From Mycolicibacterium sp. P9-22 (GTDB lineage Bacteria > Actinomycetota > Actinomycetes > Mycobacteriales > Mycobacteriaceae), in contig NZ_NPKP01000010.1 of the NCBI RefSeq assembly GCF_008329585.1, positions 124,001-188,000 on the forward strand: DNA of 64,000 nucleotides, given 5' to 3'. Positions 41,885-50,660 of the stretch are shown here, piece by piece. Every line of letters begins with the position of its first letter. The stretch's first letter is position 1. Under the pieces are notes generated by a model, which was not told the origin of the DNA, did no database searches, and worked only from the letters and a program-made list of their open reading frames with translations. Both the position numbers and the translations under genes were made by a program.

Positions 41885-44744
41885 GCACCCGGTCCAGCGT
41901 GTCGACGTAGAAGTCCGCGCCCGCGATGTCGATGCACAACGGGGGCTTGGTCTTCAGGATGTTCTGGTGATCCCCGGTCGGCTGGATGATCACGCCGAGC
42001 TCCAGCATGCGCTCACAGATCGCCATCGTCTCCGCGGTGGCGGGCTCCAGCGTCGCGGTATCGCGGATCATCTCCACACCCAGGTACAGGCCCATCCCGT
42101 GCACGGTGCCCACGATCGGGTGCTTGTCGCGCAAGGCCAGCAGCCGGGACTTCAGGTGCTCACCGACGCGTAGCGCGTTGTCCTGCAGACCCTCGTCGCG
42201 CAGCACGTCGAGCACTGTCAGCCCGATCGCACAGGACAGTGGACTGCCGCCGGTGGAGGAGAAGAAATAGCCCTGCGAGCGGAACGCGTCGGCGATCGCG
42301 CGGGTGGTGATCACCGCACCCAGCGGATAACCGTTGCCGGTCGCCTTGGCGACCGACACGATATCGGGCACCACCTGCTGCTGGGGGAAACCCCAGAACC
42401 AGTGCCCGAGGCGTCCGTAGCCGACCTGGACCTCGTCGGCGATCGCCACCCCGCCGGCCGCCCGCACCGCGCCGTACACCTGCCGCAGATATCCGTCCGG
42501 CAGCGCCATGCCACCGGCGTTGCCGTACACGGGTTCACAGATGAACGCCGCGGGCGGGCGTCCCTGGGCGGTCATCGCCTCGATCTGGGCGACCGCCTCC
42601 TCGGCGTAGCGGTGCGCCTCGTCGCCACGATATTTACCGCGGAAGCTGTTCGGCGACTCCACGGTGTGCACCCAGTCCGGTCGGGTGGCCAACGCGTTCG
42701 GGTTGTCCGCTGTCGACGTGGACACCGCGTCGGTGGCGTAGGTCCAGCCGTGGTAGGCCTCGCGCACGGCGATCACATCGCGGCGTCCGGTCACCGCGGT
42801 CGCCAGCCGGATCGCGAGATCGCTTGCCTCCGAACCGGAATTGACCAGGAAGACGGTGTCCAACGGATCCGGCAGCGTCGCGGCGATCCGTTCGCTGAAC
42901 TCCACCACCGCCGAATAGTTGAACCGTGAGTTGGTGTTGAGCCGGCGAAGTTGCGCCGACGCCGCATCGGCGACCCGGGGATGGGCATGACCGAGCACCG
43001 TGACGTTGTTGACCATGTCGAGATAGACGCGACCGGCCGTCGACATCAGGTGGTGCCGGTGCCCGCGCTCGATCTGCGGGGGATTTCGGTAGTAGCGCTC
43101 CTGCACCTTGGCGAAGCTGTGGTCTCGGCGCTCCAGCAGATCCCGCTGTGGATCATCGGAAAGCGGATCGAGCCCTAGAACTGTTCGCGGATCGCGGGAT
43201 AACGCCAACCAACCGGGTGCCAATTCGGCCGAGGTGAACTCCGGTGCCACCGGAGCGCCGGACGGCCGGACCGCCAGCCGGGTCCAGTGGCCCTGCCCGA
43301 TCACCCCGAGGTGCTCGCCGGCGTGCACATGACCGGGTGCAGTAGTGGATTCGACCCCGGTGAGGGTGAGCTCGAAATCCAGTCCCCGTAACGTGATCCG
43401 GTCATCGGAACGATCTACGACCTCGCCGTCCCACGGCGCAAGCATCCGGGTGGTCGCGGCCGGCCACACCCCGATACCGGTCTCGACGACGTCGGGGCTG
43501 CGCTGGGAGAGCAGAGGAGCGCGGTTCAGCCGTGGCCGGCCGAATCGGGTGAGCACCAGCTGCGCGCCGTCGCGCACTGCCGCGGTGGCCAGTCCGTCCT
43601 CGCTGCCCAAGGTGTCCGAAAGATCCAGTGTGACGACGGTTTCCGGATCCAGGTCGGAGATCAGCCGGTTCTCGATCTGCACCTCGGGGGCGGCCGGCGC
43701 CAAGCCGAGTTCGGCGGTGATCAGTGCCGACATCACCTCCATCGGCACGGAGGTGGCCTGGTCGAACATTCGCCACTCGTCATCGGACTGCTCGGTGATG
43801 TAGGCGTTGTCCGGATCGAGTTCGCCCTGCTGGGCGCCGCTGACAATGAGCACCGCGGTGCGCAACACCAGCAGCGGCCACAGCACCTCGGCCTCGGCCG
43901 GGTGCAGCGGGCGCACCGCGTGGAATGCCTTGATGCCGGGCATGATCGAGGTCGGGTCATTGCCACGGTGGCCGAGCACCGAGGATAGCGTGATGGCCAA
44001 TTCGGAGACCGCCCAGGTATGCGACAGGTCACCGAAGTCGATGATGCCGTCCGGCAGGCCCGACGGCCCGGCCACCACGTTCGCGTCGGTGAGATCCATG
44101 TGCACCGCCTGGCGCGGCAGGTCGTCGGCGTGCGGTGCGATTCGCATCCATGCCTGGCGGGCGGCGTCCTCGATTTCGTCGTGTCGGCGCGGCGCGTGCG
44201 AAATCAGTTGGCGCACGACTTCATCGCCGTAGCGCAGGTCCCATTGCAGGATCCGGTCCAGGCCCGGGTGGCTGAAGCCGTCGAGGGCCCGGCTGACGCG
44301 GGCGGCGAGATCGCCCATGGCGGCGACGGTGGACGGGGTCAGATAGCCACGCTCAGTGAGGGTTCCGCCGGCCAGGAAGGGCAGCAGCCTTACGTGGGGT
44401 GAGCGAAGCGACGGGGGATCGACGGTGCCCGGGGGTTGCCCGTCGACGGTCCGTAGCGGGGTGGCGACGCGTAGGTCGGGGTGTGTGCGGGCGATCAGCT
44501 CGGCTGCAGCGTCCTGGGCGGCCAGCTCGGTCTCGGTGAACGCCGGATTGGCGATCTTGAGGACCGCCACCGGGGCGCCGTCCTCGGACACCAGGAAGTT
44601 GCAGTCCTGCTGACTCCCGAGGGATTTCACCTCGCCGCGAGAGCCGTACCGGCTCGCCAGCAGCTCGGCGGCCTGTTTCTCGGTGACCGGGGTCGGCGGG
44701 AGGGCCGGCTGCTCGAGGAAGTTGAAACCTGCCACGTCGTTCAC
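41868..44744 (-). CDS. APH-type kinase / middle domain / class III aminotransferase fusion
   Basis: A 958-residue three-part protein. Residues ~20-340 are an APH/choline-kinase-like phosphotransferase (HMDLTDANV at 215-223, DFGD at 236-239). Residues ~400-500 form a beta-rich part with APWDGEVV and a following HVHAGEHLG that resembles an M23/biotinyl-like fold. Residues ~540-958 are a class III aminotransferase with NSGSEASDLA (635-644), DEVQVGYGR (770-778) and PLP lysine K800. This fusion type is known in bacteria; kinase plus phospho-lyase/aminotransferase could act on an amino alcohol such as ethanolamine or hydroxylysine (inference). GTG 44744 overlaps the upstream stop by 4 bases. Confidence 0.9.
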   Translation of the reverse strand: MNDVAGFNFLEQPALPPTPVTEKQAAELLASRYGSRGEVKSLGSQQDCNFLVSEDGAPVAVLKIANPAFTETELAAQDAAAELIARTHPDLRVATPLRTVDGQPPGTVDPPSLRSPHVRLLPFLAGGTLTERGYLTPSTVAAMGDLAARVSRALDGFSHPGLDRILQWDLRYGDEVVRQLISHAPRRHDEIEDAARQAWMRIAPHADDLPRQAVHMDLTDANVVAGPSGLPDGIIDFGDLSHTWAVSELAITLSSVLGHRGNDPTSIMPGIKAFHAVRPLHPAEAEVLWPLLVLRTAVLIVSGAQQGELDPDNAYITEQSDDEWRMFDQATSVPMEVMSALITAELGLAPAAPEVQIENRLISDLDPETVVTLDLSDTLGSEDGLATAAVRDGAQLVLTRFGRPRLNRAPLLSQRSPDVVETGIGVWPAATTRMLAPWDGEVVDRSDDRITLRGLDFELTLTGVESTTAPGHVHAGEHLGVIGQGHWTRLAVRPSGAPVAPEFTSAELAPGWLALSRDPRTVLGLDPLSDDPQRDLLERRDHSFAKVQERYYRNPPQIERGHRHHLMSTAGRVYLDMVNNVTVLGHAHPRVADAASAQLRRLNTNSRFNYSAVVEFSERIAATLPDPLDTVFLVNSGSEASDLAIRLATAVTGRRDVIAVREAYHGWTYATDAVSTSTADNPNALATRPDWVHTVESPNSFRGKYRGDEAHRYAEEAVAQIEAMTAQGRPPAAFICEPVYGNAGGMALPDGYLRQVYGAVRAAGGVAIADEVQVGYGRLGHWFWGFPQQQVVPDIVSVAKATGNGYPLGAVITTRAIADAFRSQGYFFSSTGGSPLSCAIGLTVLDVLRDEGLQDNALRVGEHLKSRLLALRDKHPIVGTVHGMGLYLGVEMIRDTATLEPATAETMAICERMLELGVIIQPTGDHQNILKTKPPLCIDIAGADFYVDTLDRVLTEGW

Positions 44745-45610
44745 TTGTCGATGAACCTCACGACGACCTCGGTGAAGGCGTCGTTGTCGTCACCGGCGGC
44801 GGTATGGCCTGCCTGGGGCAGTTCGACGAATTCGGCCGCCGGGACCTTCTGCAGGAACTCGCGTACGCCTTCCTCGGACACCACATCGGAGAGCTTGCCG
44901 CGGATGAGCAGGATCGGCACCGACAGATTGGTGGCGGCCGCTTCCAGCTTGTCGACCCGGGCGAACGGGTCGTCACCCGGTTTGGTGAGAAACGCCGGAT
45001 CCCAATGCCAGTACCAGCGGCCGTCGCGCAGCCGGAGGTTCTTCTTCAGGCCTTCGGTGCTGCGGGGTTTCGGACGGTGCGGCAGATAGGCGGCGATGGC
45101 GTCGGCGGCCTGCTCCAGGGAATCGAAGCCGTGGATGTGGTTGAACATGAAGTCGCGGATCCGGGCGCTGCCGTCCTTCTCGAACCGTGGCACCACATCG
45201 ACCAGGATCAGCTTGGTCACCAGTTCGGGGCCCGCCTCGTGGGCGGCTTGGATGCCGGTCAGCCCGCCCATGCTGGCGCCGACCAGGGCGACCGGCCGCC
45301 CGATCTGGTAGAGCACCTGCAGGATGTCGGAGCTGAGCGTCTCCACGTCATAACTGGCGGTCGGGGAGCGGTCGCTGTCACCGTGACCGCGACTGTCCAG
45401 CGCGACGACGTGCATCCCGCGGTCGGCGAGGATCTGGCCGGTGTTCTTCCAGGAGTGCCGGTTCTGCCCACCGCCGTGCAACATCAGCACGGTGGGGCCC
45501 GAGGCCGCGGTGACGGTGTCCCGGTTCCATTCGTCGGCAACCAATGTGAGGTCGTCGATGCCACGGAACGATACGGTCTGGGGTGCGCTTTTTGCCACGC
45601 TCACGGACAT
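44741..45610 (-). CDS. Alpha/beta hydrolase
   Basis: A 289-residue alpha/beta hydrolase. LMLHGGGQNRHSW starts the oxyanion region, DSRGHGDSD follows, nucleophile S113 in GASMGG, catalytic His in PQAGHTAAG. No signal peptide. ATG 45610. It precedes the fusion gene with a 4-base overlap, so they form an operon. Divergent from the TetR gene that heads the mce locus. Substrate unknown. Confidence 0.88.
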   Translation of the reverse strand: MSVSVAKSAPQTVSFRGIDDLTLVADEWNRDTVTAASGPTVLMLHGGGQNRHSWKNTGQILADRGMHVVALDSRGHGDSDRSPTASYDVETLSSDILQVLYQIGRPVALVGASMGGLTGIQAAHEAGPELVTKLILVDVVPRFEKDGSARIRDFMFNHIHGFDSLEQAADAIAAYLPHRPKPRSTEGLKKNLRLRDGRWYWHWDPAFLTKPGDDPFARVDKLEAAATNLSVPILLIRGKLSDVVSEEGVREFLQKVPAAEFVELPQAGHTAAGDDNDAFTEVVVRFIDK

Positions 45611-45686
45611 CCTCTCGCCGGCCTGCGGCTCACGTTAGGCGACCGGCCCGCCCCAATTGGTGTCGGGTCGGGGGTCTACCGGTCAC

Positions 45687-45692
45687 TAGACT
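45687..45692 (+). promoter_or_regulatory. -10 box of leaderless TetR promoter
   Basis: TAGACT ends 8 bases before GTG 45701; supports that GTG as start. Confidence 0.45.
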
Positions 45693-45700
45693 TGGCTGCC

Positions 45701-46315
45701 GTGCAGTCAGTGCCGTCAGCGGGATCCAGCGCACAGGAGCGCGACCGCATCGTGGAGGCCACCTTCGACTGCCTGTCCGAACCGCATGAGGGTCCGGTGC
45801 ACGTCTCGGCCATCCTGGCGCGGGCCGAAGTCTCCAGCCGCGCCTTCTACCGGCACTTCCAGTCCAAGGATGATCTTTTCCTCGCGATGCTGGAGCAGGT
45901 GACCGAGCGGCTGGCCGTGCTGCTCGACGAGATCGCCGGCGCCGCGTCCCCGGGTCCGGTGGACAAGCTGCGTGCCTGGCTGGACCAGATGTTCACGCTG
46001 GCCAGTGACGCCGATCTGCACCGCTATCTGGCCGTGCTGGACTGCGACGAGATGCGTTCGGCCAAGGGCTACCGGGAGGCCCGTGAGCTGTCGCGGGCGC
46101 GACGTGAGGGCTCGCTGGCAACGATTCTGCGAACCGGCCGTGCCGAGGGGGCGTTCCCGCTGGCGGAGCCGGAATCCGATGCGATCGCGATCGCGGCCCT
46201 GGTGAGCCGTGAGCTGACCACGGCAAGGATCTTCGATCCGGCGCAGATTCCGGTCTCCCGGGCTCGGGTGGAGGGGTTCACCCTGCGAGCCCTGGGGGTC
46301 GTCGGCAAATTGTGA
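45701..46315 (+). CDS. TetR-family regulator upstream of mce operon
   Basis: A 204-residue regulator. TetR DNA-binding domain at ~10-60 (VSAILARAEVSSRAFYRHFQSKDDLF), then a C-terminal ligand domain. In M. tuberculosis the mce3 operon is controlled by Mce3R, a ~400-residue protein made of two TetR units; this one is a single unit, so it is not a simple ortholog. Same strand as the mce genes and 187 bases upstream. Likely a local repressor (inference). Confidence 0.85.
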   Translation: MQSVPSAGSSAQERDRIVEATFDCLSEPHEGPVHVSAILARAEVSSRAFYRHFQSKDDLFLAMLEQVTERLAVLLDEIAGAASPGPVDKLRAWLDQMFTLASDADLHRYLAVLDCDEMRSAKGYREARELSRARREGSLATILRTGRAEGAFPLAEPESDAIAIAALVSRELTTARIFDPAQIPVSRARVEGFTLRALGVVGKL

Positions 46316-46383
46316 TGCACACTACTGGACGGTAACTTGAGTGACCCAACCAGGTGGTCGGTGTTGTTGCTGTGAGAATCGTT

Positions 46384-46503
46384 ATGTACGTTCTTCCGCA
46401 TCCATGGCGGCGCCTGTGGTCATATCGTGTTCGGATGAGCCGGCACCGTCGAAGGGACTTCATGGGTAAGCGGATGTCGCACAGAGCGGGATCGGTCCGC
46501 TGA
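46384..46503 (+). CDS. Possible leader ORF overlapping the yrbEA start
   Basis: A 39-residue open frame (ATG 46384) rich in Arg and His, whose TGA (46501-46503) overlaps the yrbEA ATG as TGATG. yrbEA lacks a strong ribosome site of its own (only CGGGA), so coupled translation from this ORF is possible. No protein evidence. Confidence 0.3.
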   Translation: MYVLPHPWRRLWSYRVRMSRHRRRDFMGKRMSHRAGSVR

Positions 46504-47282
46504 TGGCTGTGCAAGACGCCATTCCCGGTGTCGTTTCCCGACCCGTGCGCGCATTCGGCGGCTTCTTCTCCATGACGCTGGACGTGTTCCTGCTGATGTT
46601 CCGGCCGCCGTTCGCCTGGCGTGAATACATTCTCCAGTCGTGGTTCGTGGCGCGGGTTTCGTTGCTGCCGACGCTGATGCTGACCATCCCGTACACGGTG
46701 CTGCTGACCTTCACCTTCAACATCCTGCTCACCGAGTTCGGTGCCGCCGACTTCTCCGGCACCGGCGCCGCGCTGGGCACCGTCACCCAGATCGGGCCGA
46801 TCGTCACGGTTTTGGTGATCGCCGGCGCGGGTGCGACCGCGATGTGTGCCGACCTGGGTGCTCGCACCATTCGCGAGGAACTCGACGCCCTGCGGGTGAT
46901 GGGCGTGAATCCGATTCAGGCGTTGGTCATTCCGCGGGTACTCGCCGCCACCACCGTGTCGCTGGCACTGTCGGCCACCGTGGTGCTGGTCGGACTCACC
47001 GGGGCCTATCTGTTCTGCGTCTACGTCCAGCACGTGTCGCCCGGTGCGTTCGTTGCGGGCCTGACGCTCATCACCGGGCCATCGGATGTGGTGATCGCGC
47101 TGGTCAAGGCCGCGCTGTTCGGTCTGACCGCCGGTTTGATCGCCTGCTACAAAGGCATTTCCGTCGGCGGCGGACCGGCAGGTGTGGGTAACGCGGTGAA
47201 CGAGACCGTGGTGTTCACCTTCATGGCACTGTTCGCCATCAACGTGGTCGCCACCGCGGTCGGCGTGAGGGCGACGATGTGA
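46503..47282 (+). CDS. yrbEA: YrbEA, MlaE-type permease of the mce transporter
   Basis: A 259-residue inner-membrane permease of the MlaE family, with about five or six TM segments and the family block ALGTVTQIGPIVTVLVIAGAGATAMCADLGARTIREELDALRVMGVNP. With YrbEB it forms the membrane channel of a Mce ABC importer, driven by the shared ATPase MceG encoded elsewhere. Overlaps yrbEB by 4 bases. ATG 46503. Confidence 0.95.
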   Translation: MAVQDAIPGVVSRPVRAFGGFFSMTLDVFLLMFRPPFAWREYILQSWFVARVSLLPTLMLTIPYTVLLTFTFNILLTEFGAADFSGTGAALGTVTQIGPIVTVLVIAGAGATAMCADLGARTIREELDALRVMGVNPIQALVIPRVLAATTVSLALSATVVLVGLTGAYLFCVYVQHVSPGAFVAGLTLITGPSDVVIALVKAALFGLTAGLIACYKGISVGGGPAGVGNAVNETVVFTFMALFAINVVATAVGVRATM

Positions 47283-48121
47283 CGAGCGTGATGGGTCACC
47301 GCCTGCGGCGGGGCGTCGGTAGCGTCGCCGACAGCTGGAACCAGGTCGGTGTGCAGACCCAGTTCTTCGGGCGCACCCTGCTGTCCATCGGCGACGTGTT
47401 CGTCCGGTATCCCAAAGAACTGGTCCGGCTGATCGCCCAGATGGGCCTCGGTACCGGCGCTTTGGCCATCATCGGCGGCACCGTGGCCATCGTCGGATTC
47501 CTGACCGTCAGCACCGGCGCGCTGGTCGCGGTCCAGGGCTACAACCAGTTCTCGGAGATCGGCGTCGAAGCCCTCACCGGTTTCGCGTCGGCCTTCTTCA
47601 ATGTGCGTCTCATCGCGCCGGCCACCACGGCGATCGCGCTGTCGGCGACCATCGGCGCCGGCGCCACCGCCCAACTCGGCGCCATGCGCATCAACGAGGA
47701 GATCGACGCCCTCGAGGTCATCGGTATCCGCAGCATCGCCTACCTGGCCTCGAGTCGAGTCGTCGCCGGTGTCATCGTGGTCATCCCGCTGTACTGCGTG
47801 GGCGTGCTGATGTCGTTCTACGCGGCCAAGATCGGCACCACCGTGATCTACGGGCAGTCCAGCGGTGTGTACGACCACTACTTCGACACGTTCCTCAACC
47901 CGATCGACCTCATCTGGTCGTTCGTCCAGTCGATCGCGATGGCGATCGTCATCATGCTGGTGCACACCTACTACGGCTTCACCGCCAGCGGTGGTCCGGC
48001 GGGCGTCGGTGAGGCCGTCGGCCGCGCGGTGCGAACCTCGTTGGTCATCTCGGCATTCGTCGTGGTGATGATTTCCCTTGCCGTGTACGGGCAATCGGGC
48101 AACTTCAATTTGGCCGGCTGA
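47279..48121 (+). CDS. yrbEB: YrbEB, second MlaE-type permease
   Basis: A 280-residue permease with the family core RLIAPATTAIALSATIGAGATAQLGAMRINEEIDALEVIGI. Partner of YrbEA. GTG 47279 overlaps the previous stop (GTGA). The next gene, mceA, starts 1 base after its stop. Confidence 0.95.
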   Translation: MTSVMGHRLRRGVGSVADSWNQVGVQTQFFGRTLLSIGDVFVRYPKELVRLIAQMGLGTGALAIIGGTVAIVGFLTVSTGALVAVQGYNQFSEIGVEALTGFASAFFNVRLIAPATTAIALSATIGAGATAQLGAMRINEEIDALEVIGIRSIAYLASSRVVAGVIVVIPLYCVGVLMSFYAAKIGTTVIYGQSSGVYDHYFDTFLNPIDLIWSFVQSIAMAIVIMLVHTYYGFTASGGPAGVGEAVGRAVRTSLVISAFVVVMISLAVYGQSGNFNLAG

Positions 48122-48122
48122 T

Positions 48123-49589
48123 ATGGACACATCGAAACGACGCAGTGGTATCGCACCAGGGTGGTGGACCCTGTTGCTGGTGCTGTTCGTGATCGCCGCC
48201 ATCTGGCTGTCGTACTCGCTGTTCACCGGCTCACTGCGCAGCACCGTCCCGGTGACGTTGACCGCCGACCGGTCCGGTCTGGTGATGGAGACCAACGCCA
48301 AGGTGAAGATGCGGGGCGTCCAGGTGGGGCGCGTCGTCGCGATCAGCGGTGGTGACTCCGAGGCCGCCTCCCCGGTCAAGCTGCGACTCGACATCGACCC
48401 CGACCAGATCCGCTTCATCCCGGCCAATGTCGAAGCCCGCATCCGGGCCACCACGATCTTCGGCGCCAAGTTCGTCGACCTCGTCTACCCGGACAGCCCG
48501 AGCGCCGAGCGACTGAAATCCGGCCAGGTCCTCGAATCGCTCAACGTCACCACCGAGGTCAACACGGTCTTCGAGAACCTCGTGGGCGTGCTCCAACAGG
48601 TCGACACCGCCAAGCTGAACGCCACGCTGTCCGCGCTCGCCGAGGGCGTCCGCGGCCGCGGTGAGGTCATCGGGCAGGCCACCACCGACGCCAATCAGGT
48701 TCTGCTGGCGCTGAACCCGCGTGCCGACACCATCCGCGAGGACTGGCAGGCGCTGAAGGGCTTCAGCGACGCCTACAGCGACGCCGCCCAGGGCATCCTG
48801 GCCACCCTGGACGCCGCCAGTACCACCGCGACCACCGTGACCGCGAATTCCCGCCAACTCGATGCGCTGCTGCTGGCGACCACCGGCCTGTCGAACAAGG
48901 GCATCGAACTGCTGGCGCCCAACAACGCCAACCTGATCAAGGCCGTCAACACCCTGCAGCCCACCACCGACCTGCTGCTCAAGTACAGCCCGTCCTACAC
49001 CTGCCTGCTGACCGGCGCGAAATACCTGCTGGACCACGGCGGCTACGAGGCGACCGGCGGTAACGGCAAGTCGTTCATCCTGGACACCAGCCTGATGCTC
49101 GGCGACGACCCCTACCGCTACCCGCAGAACCTGCCGATCGTCGGCGCCAAGGGCGGACCCGGCGGAAAGCCGGGCTGCGGTTCGCTTCCGAGCGTCGATG
49201 ACAACTGGCCGGTGCGCCAGCTGATCACCAACACCGGCTTCGGCACCGGGCTGGACTGGCGGCCCAACCCGGGCATCGCCTTCCCGGCCTACGGCAACTG
49301 GCTGCCCGTCACCCGGGCGGTCCCGGAGCCGCCGAGCATCCGGAACACCTTCGGCGGCCCGGCAATCGGACCCATCCCGTACCCGGGTGCCCCCGCTTAC
49401 GGCGCCCAGCTGTACGCGCCCGACGGCACCCCGCTGTGGCCCGGCCTTCCGCCGGCGCCGCCGCCGGGAGCGCCGCGCGACCCGGGCCCGACGCCCGGCT
49501 CGGAACCCTTCGTGGTCACCGCGCCCGGCGTGCAGCCGACACCGTTGCCGCCGCAACCGTTGCCGGTGCCCGCCGCACCCGGCCCGTAA
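48123..49589 (+). CDS. mceA: MceA (mce3-type) substrate-binding subunit
   Basis: A 488-residue envelope protein: N-terminal membrane helix (~12-36, WWTLLLVLFVIAAIWLSYSLF), MCE domain at ~40-125, long helical region, and a Pro-rich tail from ~410. The opening FTGSLRSTVPVTL and MRGVQVGRV resembles M. tuberculosis Mce3A as I recall it, more than Mce1A or Mce4A. The six Mce proteins form a tube carrying lipids across the periplasm. Confidence 0.92.
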   Translation: MDTSKRRSGIAPGWWTLLLVLFVIAAIWLSYSLFTGSLRSTVPVTLTADRSGLVMETNAKVKMRGVQVGRVVAISGGDSEAASPVKLRLDIDPDQIRFIPANVEARIRATTIFGAKFVDLVYPDSPSAERLKSGQVLESLNVTTEVNTVFENLVGVLQQVDTAKLNATLSALAEGVRGRGEVIGQATTDANQVLLALNPRADTIREDWQALKGFSDAYSDAAQGILATLDAASTTATTVTANSRQLDALLLATTGLSNKGIELLAPNNANLIKAVNTLQPTTDLLLKYSPSYTCLLTGAKYLLDHGGYEATGGNGKSFILDTSLMLGDDPYRYPQNLPIVGAKGGPGGKPGCGSLPSVDDNWPVRQLITNTGFGTGLDWRPNPGIAFPAYGNWLPVTRAVPEPPSIRNTFGGPAIGPIPYPGAPAYGAQLYAPDGTPLWPGLPPAPPPGAPRDPGPTPGSEPFVVTAPGVQPTPLPPQPLPVPAAPGP

Positions 49590-49628
49590 CACCCGAGATC
49601 AGCTACCGAGAAGGAGAAGCAAGCAGCC

Positions 49629-50660
49629 ATGAAAGACAATCTGGCGGGCGCCATCTGGCGGCTCACCATCTTCCTGGCAGTGTGTCTGCTGGGTGTCTTC
49701 GGGCTGTTCGCGATCTTCTCCCAGCTGCGGTTCGGTGAGACAGAACAGGGCTACCGCGCGGAGTTCAGCAATGTCGGCGGCATGGAGCCCGGAGATTTCG
49801 TCCGCATCGCCGGTGTCGAGGTCGGCAAGGTCGGCGATATGAAGATCCGCGATGACGGCACCGTCCTGGTCGACTTCACCGCCGATGAGTCGGTGGTGCT
49901 GACCGAGGGCACCCGCGCGGTGATCCGCTACGACGATCTCATCGGTGGGCGCTACCTGGGCCTGCAGGAGGGCACCGGTGACACCTCGCGCCTCAAGCCC
50001 GGTGCCACGATCCCGTTGTCGCGCACCGCGCCACCGCTGGACCTCGACGCCCTGATCGGCGGTTTCCGCCCGCTGTTCAAGGCGCTGCAACCCGATCAGA
50101 TCAACGCGTTGTCGGGACAACTGATCAGCGCACTGCAGGGCCAGGGCGCCACCATCGGGTCCTTCCTCACCCAGACCGCGGCGCTGACCAACACGCTGGC
50201 CGACCGCGACCAGCTGATCGGTGAGGTCATCGTCAACCTGAACACGGTGCTGGGTTCGCTCGGCGACCAGAATGAGCAGTTCGCCAAAGGCGTTGACGGT
50301 CTTTCGGAATTGATCGACGGCCTGGCCGCGCGCCGCACCGATATCGCCAACGGCGTCGCCTATGTCAGCGAGGCCGCCGGCAGCATCGCCGACCTCCTGG
50401 CAGAGGCCCGGCCCCCGCTGGCGAAGACCGTCCAGGAGACCGACCGTGCCGCCGGCATCGTGGTCGCCGATCACGAATACTTCGACAACCTGATCAACAC
50501 CCTTCCCGATGCATATCAGGCATTGGCGCGGCAAGGCATCTACGGTGACTTCTTCAGCTTCTACCTGTGCGATATCGTCCTCAAGCTCAACGGCAAGGGC
50601 GGTCAGCCCGTGTATGTGAAGGCGGCCGGGCAGAACAGCGGGAGGTGCACCCCGCGATGA
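49629..50660 (+). CDS. mceB: MceB subunit
   Basis: A 343-residue Mce protein with N-terminal helix (~10-32), MCE domain (YRAEFSNVGGMEPGDFVRIAGVEVGKV) and a helical part rich in AxxL heptads. No Pro-rich tail; ends with a cysteine pair region (FYLCDI...GRCTPR). ATG 49629 has GAGAAGGAG upstream. Overlaps mceC by 4 bases. Confidence 0.93.
   Translation: MKDNLAGAIWRLTIFLAVCLLGVFGLFAIFSQLRFGETEQGYRAEFSNVGGMEPGDFVRIAGVEVGKVGDMKIRDDGTVLVDFTADESVVLTEGTRAVIRYDDLIGGRYLGLQEGTGDTSRLKPGATIPLSRTAPPLDLDALIGGFRPLFKALQPDQINALSGQLISALQGQGATIGSFLTQTAALTNTLADRDQLIGEVIVNLNTVLGSLGDQNEQFAKGVDGLSELIDGLAARRTDIANGVAYVSEAAGSIADLLAEARPPLAKTVQETDRAAGIVVADHEYFDNLINTLPDAYQALARQGIYGDFFSFYLCDIVLKLNGKGGQPVYVKAAGQNSGRCTPR

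Noticed and set aside
44804..45700. 300-codon extension upstream of the TetR gene
   Set aside because: It is antisense to the alpha/beta hydrolase; GTG 45701 with its -10 box starts a normal-length TetR protein.
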